IMG/VR virus record: IMGVR_UViG_3300017729_001080
Coordinates: 1 to 64,000 of that record
Source of the DNA: a virus
Length of the DNA: 64,000 nucleotides
Direction: 5' to 3' (one strand)
Each line of letters starts with the position of its first letter. Within the stretch, counting starts at the first letter, position 1. The notes below the pieces were generated by a model that was not told the DNA's origin, did not search any database, and was given only the letters and a program-made list of their open reading frames with translations. Positions 49,424-57,250 of the stretch are shown in pieces. Position numbers and translations under genes: made by a program.

Positions 49424-49500
49424 TGGCGGACCCGAGAGGATTCGAACCTCTGACCTCCTGTTTCGTAGACAGGCATTCTATCCAGCTGAACTACGGGTCC
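49424..49500 (-). tRNA. tRNA-Arg (anticodon ACG)
   Basis: A complete 77-base cloverleaf. Acceptor GGACCCG/CGGGTCC, D-arm GTTC..GAAT with AGCTGGATA loop (A20 present), anticodon stem CCTGT/ACAGG with loop CTACGAA, T-arm AGAGG/CCTCT with TTCGAAT, discriminator G, CCA encoded. ACG would be modified to ICG by host TadA and read CGU/CGC/CGA. No other tRNA was found in the window. Confidence 0.96.
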
Positions 49501-49507
49501 GTTCGGT

Positions 49508-49996
49508 TTAATAGCTATTGGCTTCTCCGTCTGCTTCAACGGCTTGCACACCGCCATGGATTTGCCAATTGCAACCCTGTGACTCATAACCTTTTTCTTC
49601 TAAAAACTCATATCGGGATTGCCATTCTTCGCTTTCCAATTGAGCATCATAGTCTTCTTCTAGTTTTTCTTTATCTTCATCAGACCATGCGTTATCGCCA
49701 CTTCCATAAAAAACAAAGTCTTCTGCACAACCATCAAATGAGTCAATCATTTCGATATTTTCATAATCTTCGAAATCCCATATCTCACCATCTTCGCCTA
49801 AAGACGATTGTAAGTATTCGCATTCTTCTTCGTTTGTTATAGTAATTCTAAATGTACCATTACGCCACAATATTTCTGTGTTAAGTGCTTTTCCACTTTC
49901 ATGTCTAAACATTTCAATCTCTGTTAGACTTTTCTTAAAATAAGCATTAATATCATATGAGCCGCCTACTTTAATTTCAGTTACTTCTTCACTCAT
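49508..49996 (-). CDS. Hypothetical acidic protein, 162 residues
   Basis: Strongly acidic throughout (EDYENIEMIDSFDGCAEDF), C-terminus with CNWQIHGG. No known family. It lies beside the tRNA. Its start overlaps the upstream small gene by 8 bases. Confidence 0.58.
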   Translation of the reverse strand: MSEEVTEIKVGGSYDINAYFKKSLTEIEMFRHESGKALNTEILWRNGTFRITITNEEECEYLQSSLGEDGEIWDFEDYENIEMIDSFDGCAEDFVFYGSGDNAWSDEDKEKLEEDYDAQLESEEWQSRYEFLEEKGYESQGCNWQIHGGVQAVEADGEANSY

Positions 49997-50159
49997 CGCT
50001 CACGCCTTTCACTGCATTTACAAGTTCTTCTACTCTATCTTCTAATACACCAATAGTAGTATGTAGATGTCCGGTCGCTGTTGGTTGAATTCTTTCTTGC
50101 AGTATGCCAATTTCTTTTTGTAATACTCTAATTGTGTTTACTAATTCATCATTTGTCAT
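49989..50159 (-). CDS. Small coiled-coil protein
   Basis: 56 residues with a heptad helix (DELVNTIRVLQKEIGILQER, then TIGVLEDRVEELVNAVKG). Start overlaps the upstream stop (ATGA). No known domain. Confidence 0.62.
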   Translation of the reverse strand: MTNDELVNTIRVLQKEIGILQERIQPTATGHLHTTIGVLEDRVEELVNAVKGVSDE

Positions 50160-50638
50160 TTCTTTTTCCTTTTTTTAGTTTTACCAAAAATGTCTTCAAA
50201 CTCTTTATCGCTCATTCCAGTATCTCTTGCCATTTGTTTTATATCATCATCAGAATTCAACTGTCTAAACAATTCAATTTCATCGCCTTTCATATGAGGG
50301 TATGTTTGTGCTATAAACTGGGTAACTGTATCTTTCTTAATACGAGAATTTGGTGGTTTGATATATTCATGAAATTGTTTTTTGCCAGTTGATGTTAAAC
50401 AAAATAACTTCCACATCAAATCTTCATGCTTATATAAATCTGTGTAATTCTTATTTACAAATTCATTTGTATTAAGTAACACTTCATCTTTGTCTTTTCC
50501 TTTGGCACTACTTGCATATCTAAGAAACAACCAGCTTGAAAACGTCTTCTTTTGTTCATCCGCAAGGTTGGAATACCAATCAAAGTCTCTGCGATCCATC
50601 GCACTGAGCATATCCTTTAGTGGTATTTTGTCTGCCAT
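50156..50638 (-). CDS. Possible clamp-loader small subunit (gp62-like)
   Basis: 160 residues, helical. FSSWLFLRYASSAKGKDKDE and the following MWKLFCLTSTGKKQFHEYI recall the Y-P-P-Y-I-x-N-R-x-L-S and K-K-R-F-x-x-W segments of T4-like clamp-loader small subunits. The match is by pattern only. Neighbours are replication genes (UvsW), which fits. The gp44-like partner is not in the window. Confidence 0.45.
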   Translation of the reverse strand: MADKIPLKDMLSAMDRRDFDWYSNLADEQKKTFSSWLFLRYASSAKGKDKDEVLLNTNEFVNKNYTDLYKHEDLMWKLFCLTSTGKKQFHEYIKPPNSRIKKDTVTQFIAQTYPHMKGDEIELFRQLNSDDDIKQMARDTGMSDKEFEDIFGKTKKRKKK

Positions 50639-50647
50639 TTTTACTCC

Positions 50648-51151
50648 TTAGAAAAAATCATAACTGTTTAATACGTCTGGAATTCTATTTAAGTCTTTAA
50701 CGAAATATGCACACTTTGGTTTAGGACCATGCTCTAATGGTATAACTAATATATGTCCATATTTTAGTTTTGGAAAAAACCATTTTACATCTGCAAATAC
50801 GTTGTTAACTTTAATGTCTTCCCACCCCATTGTAAAGCCTGCGAGAGGATTTGTCAAGATAGTTTGAAAGGATCTTTCATTAATACTTGTCAATGGAATA
50901 AATTCTAATTGTCCTAAGTCAGGATCTCCAATTAAAATATTCCAATCTATTGGCATTTCTATTGTCCAAGGGCCGATACTTAAGTTAATACTAGGTGCGT
51001 TAAATGTTTCAATAAACACTAATGGAATAAAAAAGAAGTCTGGTTCATTCTTATCTGTTACATCCATTACGCAATATCTTATGTCTTCAATTTCATTTTC
51101 TGGTAGACTGTTCATTTCATAACAGTGATTTTCTGGTGTTAAAATTTTCAT
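50648..51151 (-). CDS. Hypothetical protein conserved in marine T4-like phages
   Basis: 167 residues, no domain recognised. Beta-rich with several Trp/Phe (GPWTIEMPIDWN, VKWFFPKLKYGHILVIPLEHG). It overlaps the uvsW stop by one base, so it probably shares its transcript. Confidence 0.6.
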   Translation of the reverse strand: MKILTPENHCYEMNSLPENEIEDIRYCVMDVTDKNEPDFFFIPLVFIETFNAPSINLSIGPWTIEMPIDWNILIGDPDLGQLEFIPLTSINERSFQTILTNPLAGFTMGWEDIKVNNVFADVKWFFPKLKYGHILVIPLEHGPKPKCAYFVKDLNRIPDVLNSYDFF

Positions 51152-52596
51152 TAATAATTTACCTTATCTATTGTAAAAGGATACTCTGCATCCTTATAAT
51201 ATTTTTTACGTTCTGTTAAATGGCGTCTACTGAATTTACATCTACTTGTTACATCCCAAACATTCACAAAGTCTTTATCTTTTGCAATACGCACGCCTCG
51301 TCCTATAGACTGTATTACACGTACAAAACTTTTGCCTGGTTCAAGCAATACCAGATTGAATATTCTTGGAATATTAATTCCCACCGCGGCGACACCGTAA
51401 GTCGCAATAGTTATTGAATTTGTTGCTTGATTAATTTCATCATATGCATCTTTTCTATCAACTACTTTCATTGATCCCTGAACGAATTCAGAACCATCTA
51501 ATAGTTCTTGTAACATATTTCCGTTACTAATTCTACCAGTTAAAACTAATGTATTGCCTGATTTAGATATATCCTTAATCATATTTGCCACATACTGCAT
51601 ACGTTTTTTATCTTCTAATAAAAACTTTAGTTCGCTTTGATAGTCACCATACTCTGCTGTTTCGCACGTTTGTACAATATTAACATGACACTTAGCAAGT
51701 ACCCCTTGGTCTTGTAACTCTTTGGCCGCTAGTTTATTGATAACTTGTCCCAATGAACTTCTCAATGAAGCTGATTCCCAATCACTCTTTGGTATAGTTC
51801 CAGTCAAGCCCCAACGAATAGGAACATTCGAAAATACACCAGTTAGTAATTCTTTGAGTACATCTGCCTTTGCCTGATGAACCTCATCGACCATAACACA
51901 GATTACGTCTTCAATAAATTCCTGTATATTCGCTTCACCTTTTTTAGATTTTTTCAATAGCGAATTCAAACTTTGCCAAGTACAGATTGTGTGCGTTTTT
52001 CCTATATCTTTCTTATCACCAAAATACACACCCACGTCCAATCCACAGTTTTCATAATCTTCAAATGTTTGCCTTACCAAATCCTTATTTGGTACAATCA
52101 CAATACTACGACCATAAATTTCTACTATCTTAGATAAAGTGGCTGTTATAATAGTCTTTCCTGCGCCTGTGGCGACCTCTTGTAAGCATTGTGGATACTC
52201 TATGAACTTATTGACAATATCTACCTGATAGTCTCTTAAAATGATGTTTTCGCCCTCTGCTACATGTCCAGTTGGCCATACAGTATCACCCCAATAATCT
52301 TCCGATACTTTTGTGAATTCCAAAGAGTGCGTTTCTCTGTTATCTTCAATTTTTACTTCATACCCATTGTCCATTATAACTGGCAATACATCATCAAGTA
52401 AATTTAAAAATGTTCTACCACCAACATCGCAGAACCTCACTGTACCATCCCAACGTCCTAATTTAAATGCTGGCATATGATACGCATGTGGCAAGAAAAA
52501 CTTTAACTTGTCAGAACACTTCCTACGAGTAGCCGGGTCGAGTCCTTCTAATTTAATGTTTACTTCATCCTTGATTTTAATGATACATTCTTTCAT
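51151..52596 (-). CDS. uvsW: UvsW-like DNA/RNA helicase
   Basis: 481 residues. SF2 helicase motifs: Q/Ia region ILRDYQVDIVNKFIE, Walker A QEVATGAGKT (A142-T148), Walker B CVMVDEVHQA, motif III WGLTGTIP, and motif VI QSIGRGVRIAKDK near 440. UvsW in T4 regulates the origin R-loops and remodels forks. The N-terminal ~100 residues include the usual accessory domain. Confidence 0.92.
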   Translation of the reverse strand: MKECIIKIKDEVNIKLEGLDPATRRKCSDKLKFFLPHAYHMPAFKLGRWDGTVRFCDVGGRTFLNLLDDVLPVIMDNGYEVKIEDNRETHSLEFTKVSEDYWGDTVWPTGHVAEGENIILRDYQVDIVNKFIEYPQCLQEVATGAGKTIITATLSKIVEIYGRSIVIVPNKDLVRQTFEDYENCGLDVGVYFGDKKDIGKTHTICTWQSLNSLLKKSKKGEANIQEFIEDVICVMVDEVHQAKADVLKELLTGVFSNVPIRWGLTGTIPKSDWESASLRSSLGQVINKLAAKELQDQGVLAKCHVNIVQTCETAEYGDYQSELKFLLEDKKRMQYVANMIKDISKSGNTLVLTGRISNGNMLQELLDGSEFVQGSMKVVDRKDAYDEINQATNSITIATYGVAAVGINIPRIFNLVLLEPGKSFVRVIQSIGRGVRIAKDKDFVNVWDVTSRCKFSRRHLTERKKYYKDAEYPFTIDKVNY

Positions 52597-52599
52597 CTA

Positions 52600-52926
52600 T
52601 TAATCCATATAATCCGAATACATATAATTTAAATATGCATGGCCATCTTCTGTTAATCTTTCTGGCGTCCAAGCTGGATTAAATGTGACTTCTACTTTAC
52701 AGTCATTAATACCATCTACCGCCGTTGCCGCATCCTTCACATCTTGTACAATGATATCTGCCGCTGGACAGAATGCACTTGTCAAACTCATAGTGATATC
52801 GCAGTAACCTGTTCCTACTACTACATCATATATCAGTCCTAGATTATATACATCACACCCCATTTCAGGGTCATGCACACCTTTGAGATTTTCTATAATC
52901 TTATTTTTTGTTTCTTCTACATTCAT
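52600..52926 (-). CDS. MIP18/SufT-like Fe-S assembly protein (DUF59)
   Basis: 108 residues. VHDPEMGCDVYNLGLIYDV (key residues Asp19-Pro20-Glu21) and MSLTSAFCPAADIIVQDV with the reactive-type Cys are the family signatures, followed by VEVTFNPAWTPERLTEDG. Cellular members help mature Fe-S proteins. A phage copy may assist phage or host Fe-S proteins such as FdxA. An early promoter precedes it. Confidence 0.9.
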   Translation of the reverse strand: MNVEETKNKIIENLKGVHDPEMGCDVYNLGLIYDVVVGTGYCDITMSLTSAFCPAADIIVQDVKDAATAVDGINDCKVEVTFNPAWTPERLTEDGHAYLNYMYSDYMD

Positions 52927-52935
52927 TATGATTTG

Positions 52936-52964
52936 ATTATAGCATGTTTCGAAAGAAAATGCAA
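52936..52964 (-). promoter_or_regulatory. Sigma70-type promoter for the MIP18-like gene
   Basis: TTGCAT, 17 bp, TATAAT on the minus strand, just before the ATG. Confidence 0.6.
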
Positions 52965-52974
52965 TAGTATAAAT

Positions 52975-53019
52975 GAAAAAAGACGATACTAGGCGAGTGA
53001 GAGAAACCTAGTACCGTCT
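52975..53019 (-). terminator. Intrinsic terminator
   Basis: A 13-position stem (one mismatch) of AGACGGTACTAGG with CCTAGTATCGTCT, a 13-base loop, then T6 on the minus strand. It ends the transcript from the AAA ATPase gene. Confidence 0.8.
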
Positions 53020-53058
53020 CGGTATAACTAAGATGGCTCTTAGTTAACTGTTGTAGCT

Positions 53059-54066
53059 TTATGCCGCTCGTTTCATACAAGTGGTCTCAGCTAAACTCTT
53101 CCATCTGTCTCCTGACTTAGACATATTTCTAAGGTCTGCAATTTTCTGAGCCATTCTCAAAGAAACTTCTCTCAATTTCTTTTGATTTTCAACCATGAAG
53201 TCAATAATTTCAACTTCCTGTTCCTTGCTCAAACCTTTAGTATCAAATAGACCACCGTCTCTCGCAATCTGTTTAATTCTCAAGATTTTATCTCTTGCAG
53301 TGTCCATAGTCAAATCAAGATAGTGACACCTTGAAAGAATTGCTTCCAAGTGGTCTTTGATTTTGTTACCTTTAACTTTATCAAATTTCAAGTTAGTGAT
53401 AAAGATAACTGAACCTTTGAATTCGAAAGTATCAGGAACACCTTCCCTTCTTAAGAAATGTGAGTCAGAGTTCCAAGAAATCTTCCTCTTCTTACCGCTA
53501 TCAAGTGCAGCCTTAAGAATGTTTAGTGCATCCTCATTAAAAAGAATACTATCACAATCGTCTAGTACTACGATACTCTTTGGATCAGAGTATTTGTAAA
53601 GTGTAGAGTAAAGACCAATCGCAGACATTGTACCTTTTACAAAAGTATGTCTAAGAGGCTTATCAGCCATCATGTCAAAGATTGAATCCTTTTCAAGTAC
53701 TTGCTCAACACCAAATGTTTTACCAACACCAGGGGGTCCTGAAACTACCATACCTCTAACAACACCATCGATTGTTGCCTCGGTCATTTCATCTAAAATA
53801 GAGAAACGTTCAGCAATCCGATTCATCGCCTCTTCATCTGTTTCATTAACAGACGCAACAGAACCTTCAGAAACTTTTACATTTTCTGGGTCAACTTTAA
53901 CCCTAATCTTAGGATTATTAAATTTACTTTCCTCAGCATTAACAGTAATAAACCAAGACCCGTCTTTAGCTTGTTTCAGACTTGAAACAACCGGAAACGC
54001 ACCTTCTACTGATTCATTTCTATATGTACCTTTTTCGATTTGTGCTACTTGCATGTTCTCACTCAT
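53059..54066 (-). CDS. AAA+ ATPase
   Basis: 335 residues from the ATG with TAGGAG 7 bases upstream; a longer in-frame start has no SD. Walker A MVVSGPPGVGKTFG, Walker B SIVVLDDCDSILF, sensor-1 region GSVIFITNLKF and sensor-2-like LREVSLRMAQKIADLR can be placed. The N-terminal ~100 residues are a separate domain. Similar AAA proteins are common in T4-like marine phages without a fixed role. It has its own promoter and terminator, so it is a monocistronic early gene. Confidence 0.82.
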   Translation of the reverse strand: MSENMQVAQIEKGTYRNESVEGAFPVVSSLKQAKDGSWFITVNAEESKFNNPKIRVKVDPENVKVSEGSVASVNETDEEAMNRIAERFSILDEMTEATIDGVVRGMVVSGPPGVGKTFGVEQVLEKDSIFDMMADKPLRHTFVKGTMSAIGLYSTLYKYSDPKSIVVLDDCDSILFNEDALNILKAALDSGKKRKISWNSDSHFLRREGVPDTFEFKGSVIFITNLKFDKVKGNKIKDHLEAILSRCHYLDLTMDTARDKILRIKQIARDGGLFDTKGLSKEQEVEIIDFMVENQKKLREVSLRMAQKIADLRNMSKSGDRWKSLAETTCMKRAA

Positions 54067-54108
54067 GTATTCACTCCTATGTTGTGTTTTAATTTTCATT
54101 ATGTATAT

Positions 54109-54136
54109 ACTATAACACGATTCGCTATATTGTCAA
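54109..54136 (-). promoter_or_regulatory. Sigma70-type promoter for AAA ATPase
   Basis: TTGACA, 16 bp, TATAGT on the minus strand. Confidence 0.72.
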
Positions 54137-54146
54137 GTTTTTGTAC

Positions 54147-54755
54147 CTATTTAATTTCATTATTATTTGCGGCTTCTTTAAGTTGTTTACGGCCGGCTGT
54201 CTGGGAGTCTCCAGATTTCCATGTTTTATATGTATGACAACATGCACATAATGTCTGAAAATTAGAACCATCAGTTGGTTCATTATATGGATTGCCGTCC
54301 ATATGGTCTACTTGTAACATCGGTTGAGGGAATCCATAATCTCTTAACCATTCTATTGATTTAGGCAATGGCGGGTCATAATATATATTGGTGGTGCATT
54401 TAAATCCCAAACGACCATCTATATTTTCACAGTAAGGTTTTCGCCATTGTAAATGATAAGGGGTGCCGCCATGCTGTTCACAGTATTCAGAAAACTTAAG
54501 TTCTCCTTCGTGATTTGTTCCTAACAATGTTGCTTTTTTTCTACAATTCTTAATTGTACATGTCGGATATTGGCGCTTTGTTAAATTCGATGATAAATTT
54601 TGAAAATTCTTTCGTCTTAAATTGTGACACTTTCCGCAGTATTTTCGCCAAACAGGCTTGTCTGCTGATGCCGTATTATGTGCTAAATCTTCACATCCTT
54701 CTGTTTGACATACCGGTCGTGGTACAGAATAATCATTCCTTTGGGCTTTAGCCAT
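54147..54755 (-). CDS. HNH endonuclease
   Basis: 202 residues from the ATG with GGAGG 7 bases upstream. VDHMDGNPYNEP near residue 160 is the HNH core (Asp-His, Asn). CEDLAHNT, CGKCHN, CTIKNC and CACCHTYKTWKS supply several Cys pairs for zinc ribbons. It is complete and not inserted into another gene, so it may be a free-standing homing-type nuclease. Confidence 0.82.
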   Translation of the reverse strand: MAKAQRNDYSVPRPVCQTEGCEDLAHNTASADKPVWRKYCGKCHNLRRKNFQNLSSNLTKRQYPTCTIKNCRKKATLLGTNHEGELKFSEYCEQHGGTPYHLQWRKPYCENIDGRLGFKCTTNIYYDPPLPKSIEWLRDYGFPQPMLQVDHMDGNPYNEPTDGSNFQTLCACCHTYKTWKSGDSQTAGRKQLKEAANNNEIK

Positions 54756-54756
54756 A

Positions 54757-55014
54757 TCATAACCTCCGCTCAATCTCTTCCAGTTGTTTAAGATGTTTAT
54801 TATGCTTATCACGTATTAGTACATACTTGTCCCAAGTTGCATAATTATGACTTTCCGGTCCATGCATACTATTACGCATTCCAGCACTAGATTTTGCCAA
54901 TGCTTCACCAAATGGCCACCACTCTAATATTTCTTTTGTATCTTCCTTATATACCAAATATACCGGTATATTTTTAGAAATAGCATCTTCCAGTGTGTTG
55001 TTTTTCAAATTCAT
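54757..55014 (-). CDS. Hypothetical protein, 85 residues
   Basis: No known domain. NIPVYLVYKEDTKEILEWWPFGEALAKSS resembles small ISP/DUF fragments but is not assigned. Adjacent to the HNH gene by one base, so co-transcribed. Confidence 0.55.
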   Translation of the reverse strand: MNLKNNTLEDAISKNIPVYLVYKEDTKEILEWWPFGEALAKSSAGMRNSMHGPESHNYATWDKYVLIRDKHNKHLKQLEEIERRL

Positions 55015-55017
55015 TCT

Positions 55018-55185
55018 TTATTCCTCAAACTTGTCTACAATCTGTACAGTTTCTTCATTCACTGCTGTTTCGATTACATATTCTACACCATCAAGTTTTT
55101 GAGAGTGAAAATATGCTTTTGCGTCTTTCCACTCGGAGCAATATGCCACAACTTTATTAGTGCCTTTAATTTTTACAGTATACAA
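55018..55185 (-). CDS. Small hypothetical protein with TTG start
   Basis: An open frame of 55 residues fills the gap between two genes: (M)YTVKIKGTNKVVAYCSEW...TVQIVDKFEE. No ATG is available; a TTG follows AAGGCGG by 7 bases. It is coding by its sensible composition and its close fit to both neighbours. Function unknown. Confidence 0.55.
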   Translation of the reverse strand: MYTVKIKGTNKVVAYCSEWKDAKAYFHSQKLDGVEYVIETAVNEETVQIVDKFEE

Positions 55186-55187
55186 TA

Positions 55188-55613
55188 TTATGCCGCCTTT
55201 TTAATATAAGGTTTATCCCATTTACCGACATTGATGTTTACATAAAATGCGGTATCAAAATAATCAATCATTGCATCTGAGTTGTCATAATATGCTCGTC
55301 CGCCTTCGGCTTTAGCAGGAGCAGTATGACAAATTTCTTTGATATCGTCAAATAACGATTCATATTTCCCATACATATGTGTGTGATAATGATTAATCTG
55401 TGCATGACCAGTGAACGGATAAAACTTATCGTTGTTATAACGGTCAGTATGACCCATGTCCTTATCACCATAAAAGTCCATTACGCCTTCCATAATTGAA
55501 ACGCTAATGCCTGTATAATGGTCACGTGTTACTGAGAACTTGATGTTTTTACCGAACTTCTCTTTGAGTGCTTTACGAACTTCTTTTACTTCGTTAGTTG
55601 AAATATAAGCCAT
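55188..55613 (-). CDS. LPD29-domain-like protein
   Basis: 141 residues. MAYISTNEVKEVRKALKEKFGKNIKFSVTRDHYTGISVSIMEG (residues 1-43, in short: Y-I-S-T-x-E-V and F-S-V-x-R) matches the LPD29 domain of phage and mobile-element polyvalent proteins. The C-terminal half contains YFDTAFYVNINVGKWDKPY. Its role is not known. Early promoter upstream. Confidence 0.72.
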   Translation of the reverse strand: MAYISTNEVKEVRKALKEKFGKNIKFSVTRDHYTGISVSIMEGVMDFYGDKDMGHTDRYNNDKFYPFTGHAQINHYHTHMYGKYESLFDDIKEICHTAPAKAEGGRAYYDNSDAMIDYFDTAFYVNINVGKWDKPYIKKAA

Positions 55614-55646
55614 ATTGTTTACCCTCTTTCTATTGATTATGTAAAC

Positions 55647-55674
55647 ATTATAGCATGATTCGTGATTCTGTCAA
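55647..55674 (-). promoter_or_regulatory. Sigma70-type promoter
   Basis: TTGACA, 16 bp, TATAAT on the minus strand, about 35 bases before the LPD29-like gene. Confidence 0.75.
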
Positions 55675-55687
55675 GTTTTTGGGTATT

Positions 55688-55879
55688 TTAGTCTTTATTT
55701 TTAGGTATTTTTGCCCATCTGTCAATTTTTGTGCCTTTTCTGTTAGTATATTCTACTCTTAAATGAGTAAGGCCATCGGGCGCTTTGATTGATTTGAATA
55801 GTTTTTTAAGTCCTAAACCTTCTTTTTCTTCTATAAATTCTTTATCATCAGTGAATTTCACTTTGATTTTTCTCGTCAT
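55688..55879 (-). CDS. Small basic hypothetical protein
   Basis: 63 residues, lysine-rich and beta-like (MTRKIKVKFTDDKEF, LRVEYTNRKGTKIDRW). No known family. It follows the winged-helix-like gene after a hairpin. Confidence 0.55.
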   Translation of the reverse strand: MTRKIKVKFTDDKEFIEEKEGLGLKKLFKSIKAPDGLTHLRVEYTNRKGTKIDRWAKIPKNKD

Positions 55880-55903
55880 AAATCATCTTTGGTTGATTGT
55901 TTG

Positions 55904-55926
55904 GCCCTGGCTTTAGAGGCCAGGGC
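55904..55926. other. Perfect 8-bp GC-rich inverted repeat
   Basis: GCCCTGGC / GCCAGGGC with a 7-base loop between two small genes. No T tract follows on the minus strand, so it may be an RNA-processing or stabilising hairpin. Confidence 0.5.
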
Positions 55927-55939
55927 ATTATATTATTTT

Positions 55940-56242
55940 TTACCCAAACACTTTTTCGTCTGCTAAGGCTCTGTAACCAGCGGCTACAACCCTTCTTAGG
56001 GGAGCTCCTAGTCTGTATACAGTTTTACCATGTTTGCTTTTATTAGCATATACGGCGTAACCTTTCATTCTCAAAGCACTGATAGTTGCTCTCGGATTTG
56101 CAACTCCATACCTATTTTTCATAGTAGCTTCTGTCAATGCTTCTCCGTCTTTTAATGCATTGATTATTTTCTCTTGTTTTGATGTTTTCATCATTTCTCC
56201 TTTAGGTGTTAGTGTATCTTTACGGTTTAACCAATTAAACAT
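55940..56242 (-). CDS. Winged-helix-like small protein
   Basis: 100 residues from the ATG with AGGAGG 6 bases upstream; the longer frame lies over the promoter. KQEKIINALKDGEALTEATMKNRYGVANPRATISALRMKGYAVY (residues ~24-67) reads as helix-turn-helix with a winged tail, as in phage helix-turn-helix domain proteins. Possibly regulatory. Confidence 0.65.
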   Translation of the reverse strand: MFNWLNRKDTLTPKGEMMKTSKQEKIINALKDGEALTEATMKNRYGVANPRATISALRMKGYAVYANKSKHGKTVYRLGAPLRRVVAAGYRALADEKVFG

Positions 56243-56267
56243 AAAGTACCTCCTTTTCTTATGGATT

Positions 56268-56296
56268 AGAATATCATAAGTTGCATAGTATGTCAA
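56268..56296 (-). promoter_or_regulatory. Sigma70-type promoter for winged-helix-like gene
   Basis: TTGACA, 17 bp, TATTCT on the minus strand. It lies within the over-extended reading frame, which supports the shorter start. Confidence 0.7.
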
Positions 56297-56344
56297 GGAA
56301 AAAAATAGGCAAAAAAGCCGCAGTTTTATTAGCTTTTTATAAAA

Positions 56345-56995
56345 TTATTTGTCTGAAATTGTATCTGCGTTAGCTAGTTGGATGTTTCTACGCTTGTTTA
56401 AAGCAAAGAAAACATGCCTCTCACTTTTGCCATCTGAATTTAATTCATAATAGTCATATTGTACTATTTCAAATCCTGCACGAATCATAAACAATCTGTA
56501 GTTATCCGGATGTAATGTAGCATAATATTTGTGTTCGTTTGTTGAATGCGGAACTTCAATATAAGCCCAACCATTGATTTTCATCATTCTATTGAGTTCT
56601 AAAAGCGTAAAAAATGGCATATGAGAAAACTGCAATGATTGACGCATCCATACCACATGAAAATAGTTGTTCATTACTTGATTAAAATTGTAATCCATAA
56701 GATGTACTTTTAAGTCTTTTGCTTTACATTTGTCCCATTCTTCTTTTTCAATAGTAATTCCCTGAACGTTAGTGTATCCCAACTCGGAAAATTTTTCCAT
56801 AGCATAACCTTCATTACAGCCAATATCTAAGATATTGATATCTTTCTTATCTGGATATGAGTTCTGTATAAATGGTATTAATTGTCTATCAATTATTTTT
56901 CTGTCTAATTCAGTTTCTGGTAGTCTTGCTACCTCATTTTGCATAGAAAACTTAAAGTTATTAAGCCTAATCCATTCTTCCGTAAATTCAGTCAT
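56345..56995 (-). CDS. SAM-dependent methyltransferase
   Basis: 216 residues. Motif I is INILDIGCNEGYAMEKF (residues ~59-75), then VQGITIEKEEW, and the acidic/aromatic VVWMRQSLQFSHMPFF with LELNRMMKINGWAYIEVP. This is the common class I fold (methyltransf_11/12). It lies between nrdB-side genes; substrate unknown. Confidence 0.8.
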   Translation of the reverse strand: MTEFTEEWIRLNNFKFSMQNEVARLPETELDRKIIDRQLIPFIQNSYPDKKDINILDIGCNEGYAMEKFSELGYTNVQGITIEKEEWDKCKAKDLKVHLMDYNFNQVMNNYFHVVWMRQSLQFSHMPFFTLLELNRMMKINGWAYIEVPHSTNEHKYYATLHPDNYRLFMIRAGFEIVQYDYYELNSDGKSERHVFFALNKRRNIQLANADTISDK

Positions 56996-57250
56996 TTAGT
57001 CCTCTTTGTTGATAAACATTTCTACTATTGGATGTTTATCTATAAATCGCATTGTTATTTCATAGGTATCACAATTCTCTAATCTGATATTATGATTACC
57101 AATATCCATCATTATCTTGTGTAGCTTTAAGATAAGATTTTGGTCTACTTGTTTAGGTATTAAACAATAATGTGCATTATTATTTGGTTCTAGTGCTATA
57201 TGGTCTTGAACATCATAAACTACAGTACCCATTGCAGTTGCATCAATCAT
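56996..57250 (-). CDS. Hypothetical protein, 84 residues
   Basis: No known domain. Acidic/His-rich (MDIGNHNIRLENCDTYEITMRF). Overlaps the nrdB end by 4 bases. Position between nrdB and a methyltransferase gives no clear role. Confidence 0.55.
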   Translation of the reverse strand: MIDATAMGTVVYDVQDHIALEPNNNAHYCLIPKQVDQNLILKLHKIMMDIGNHNIRLENCDTYEITMRFIDKHPIVEMFINKED

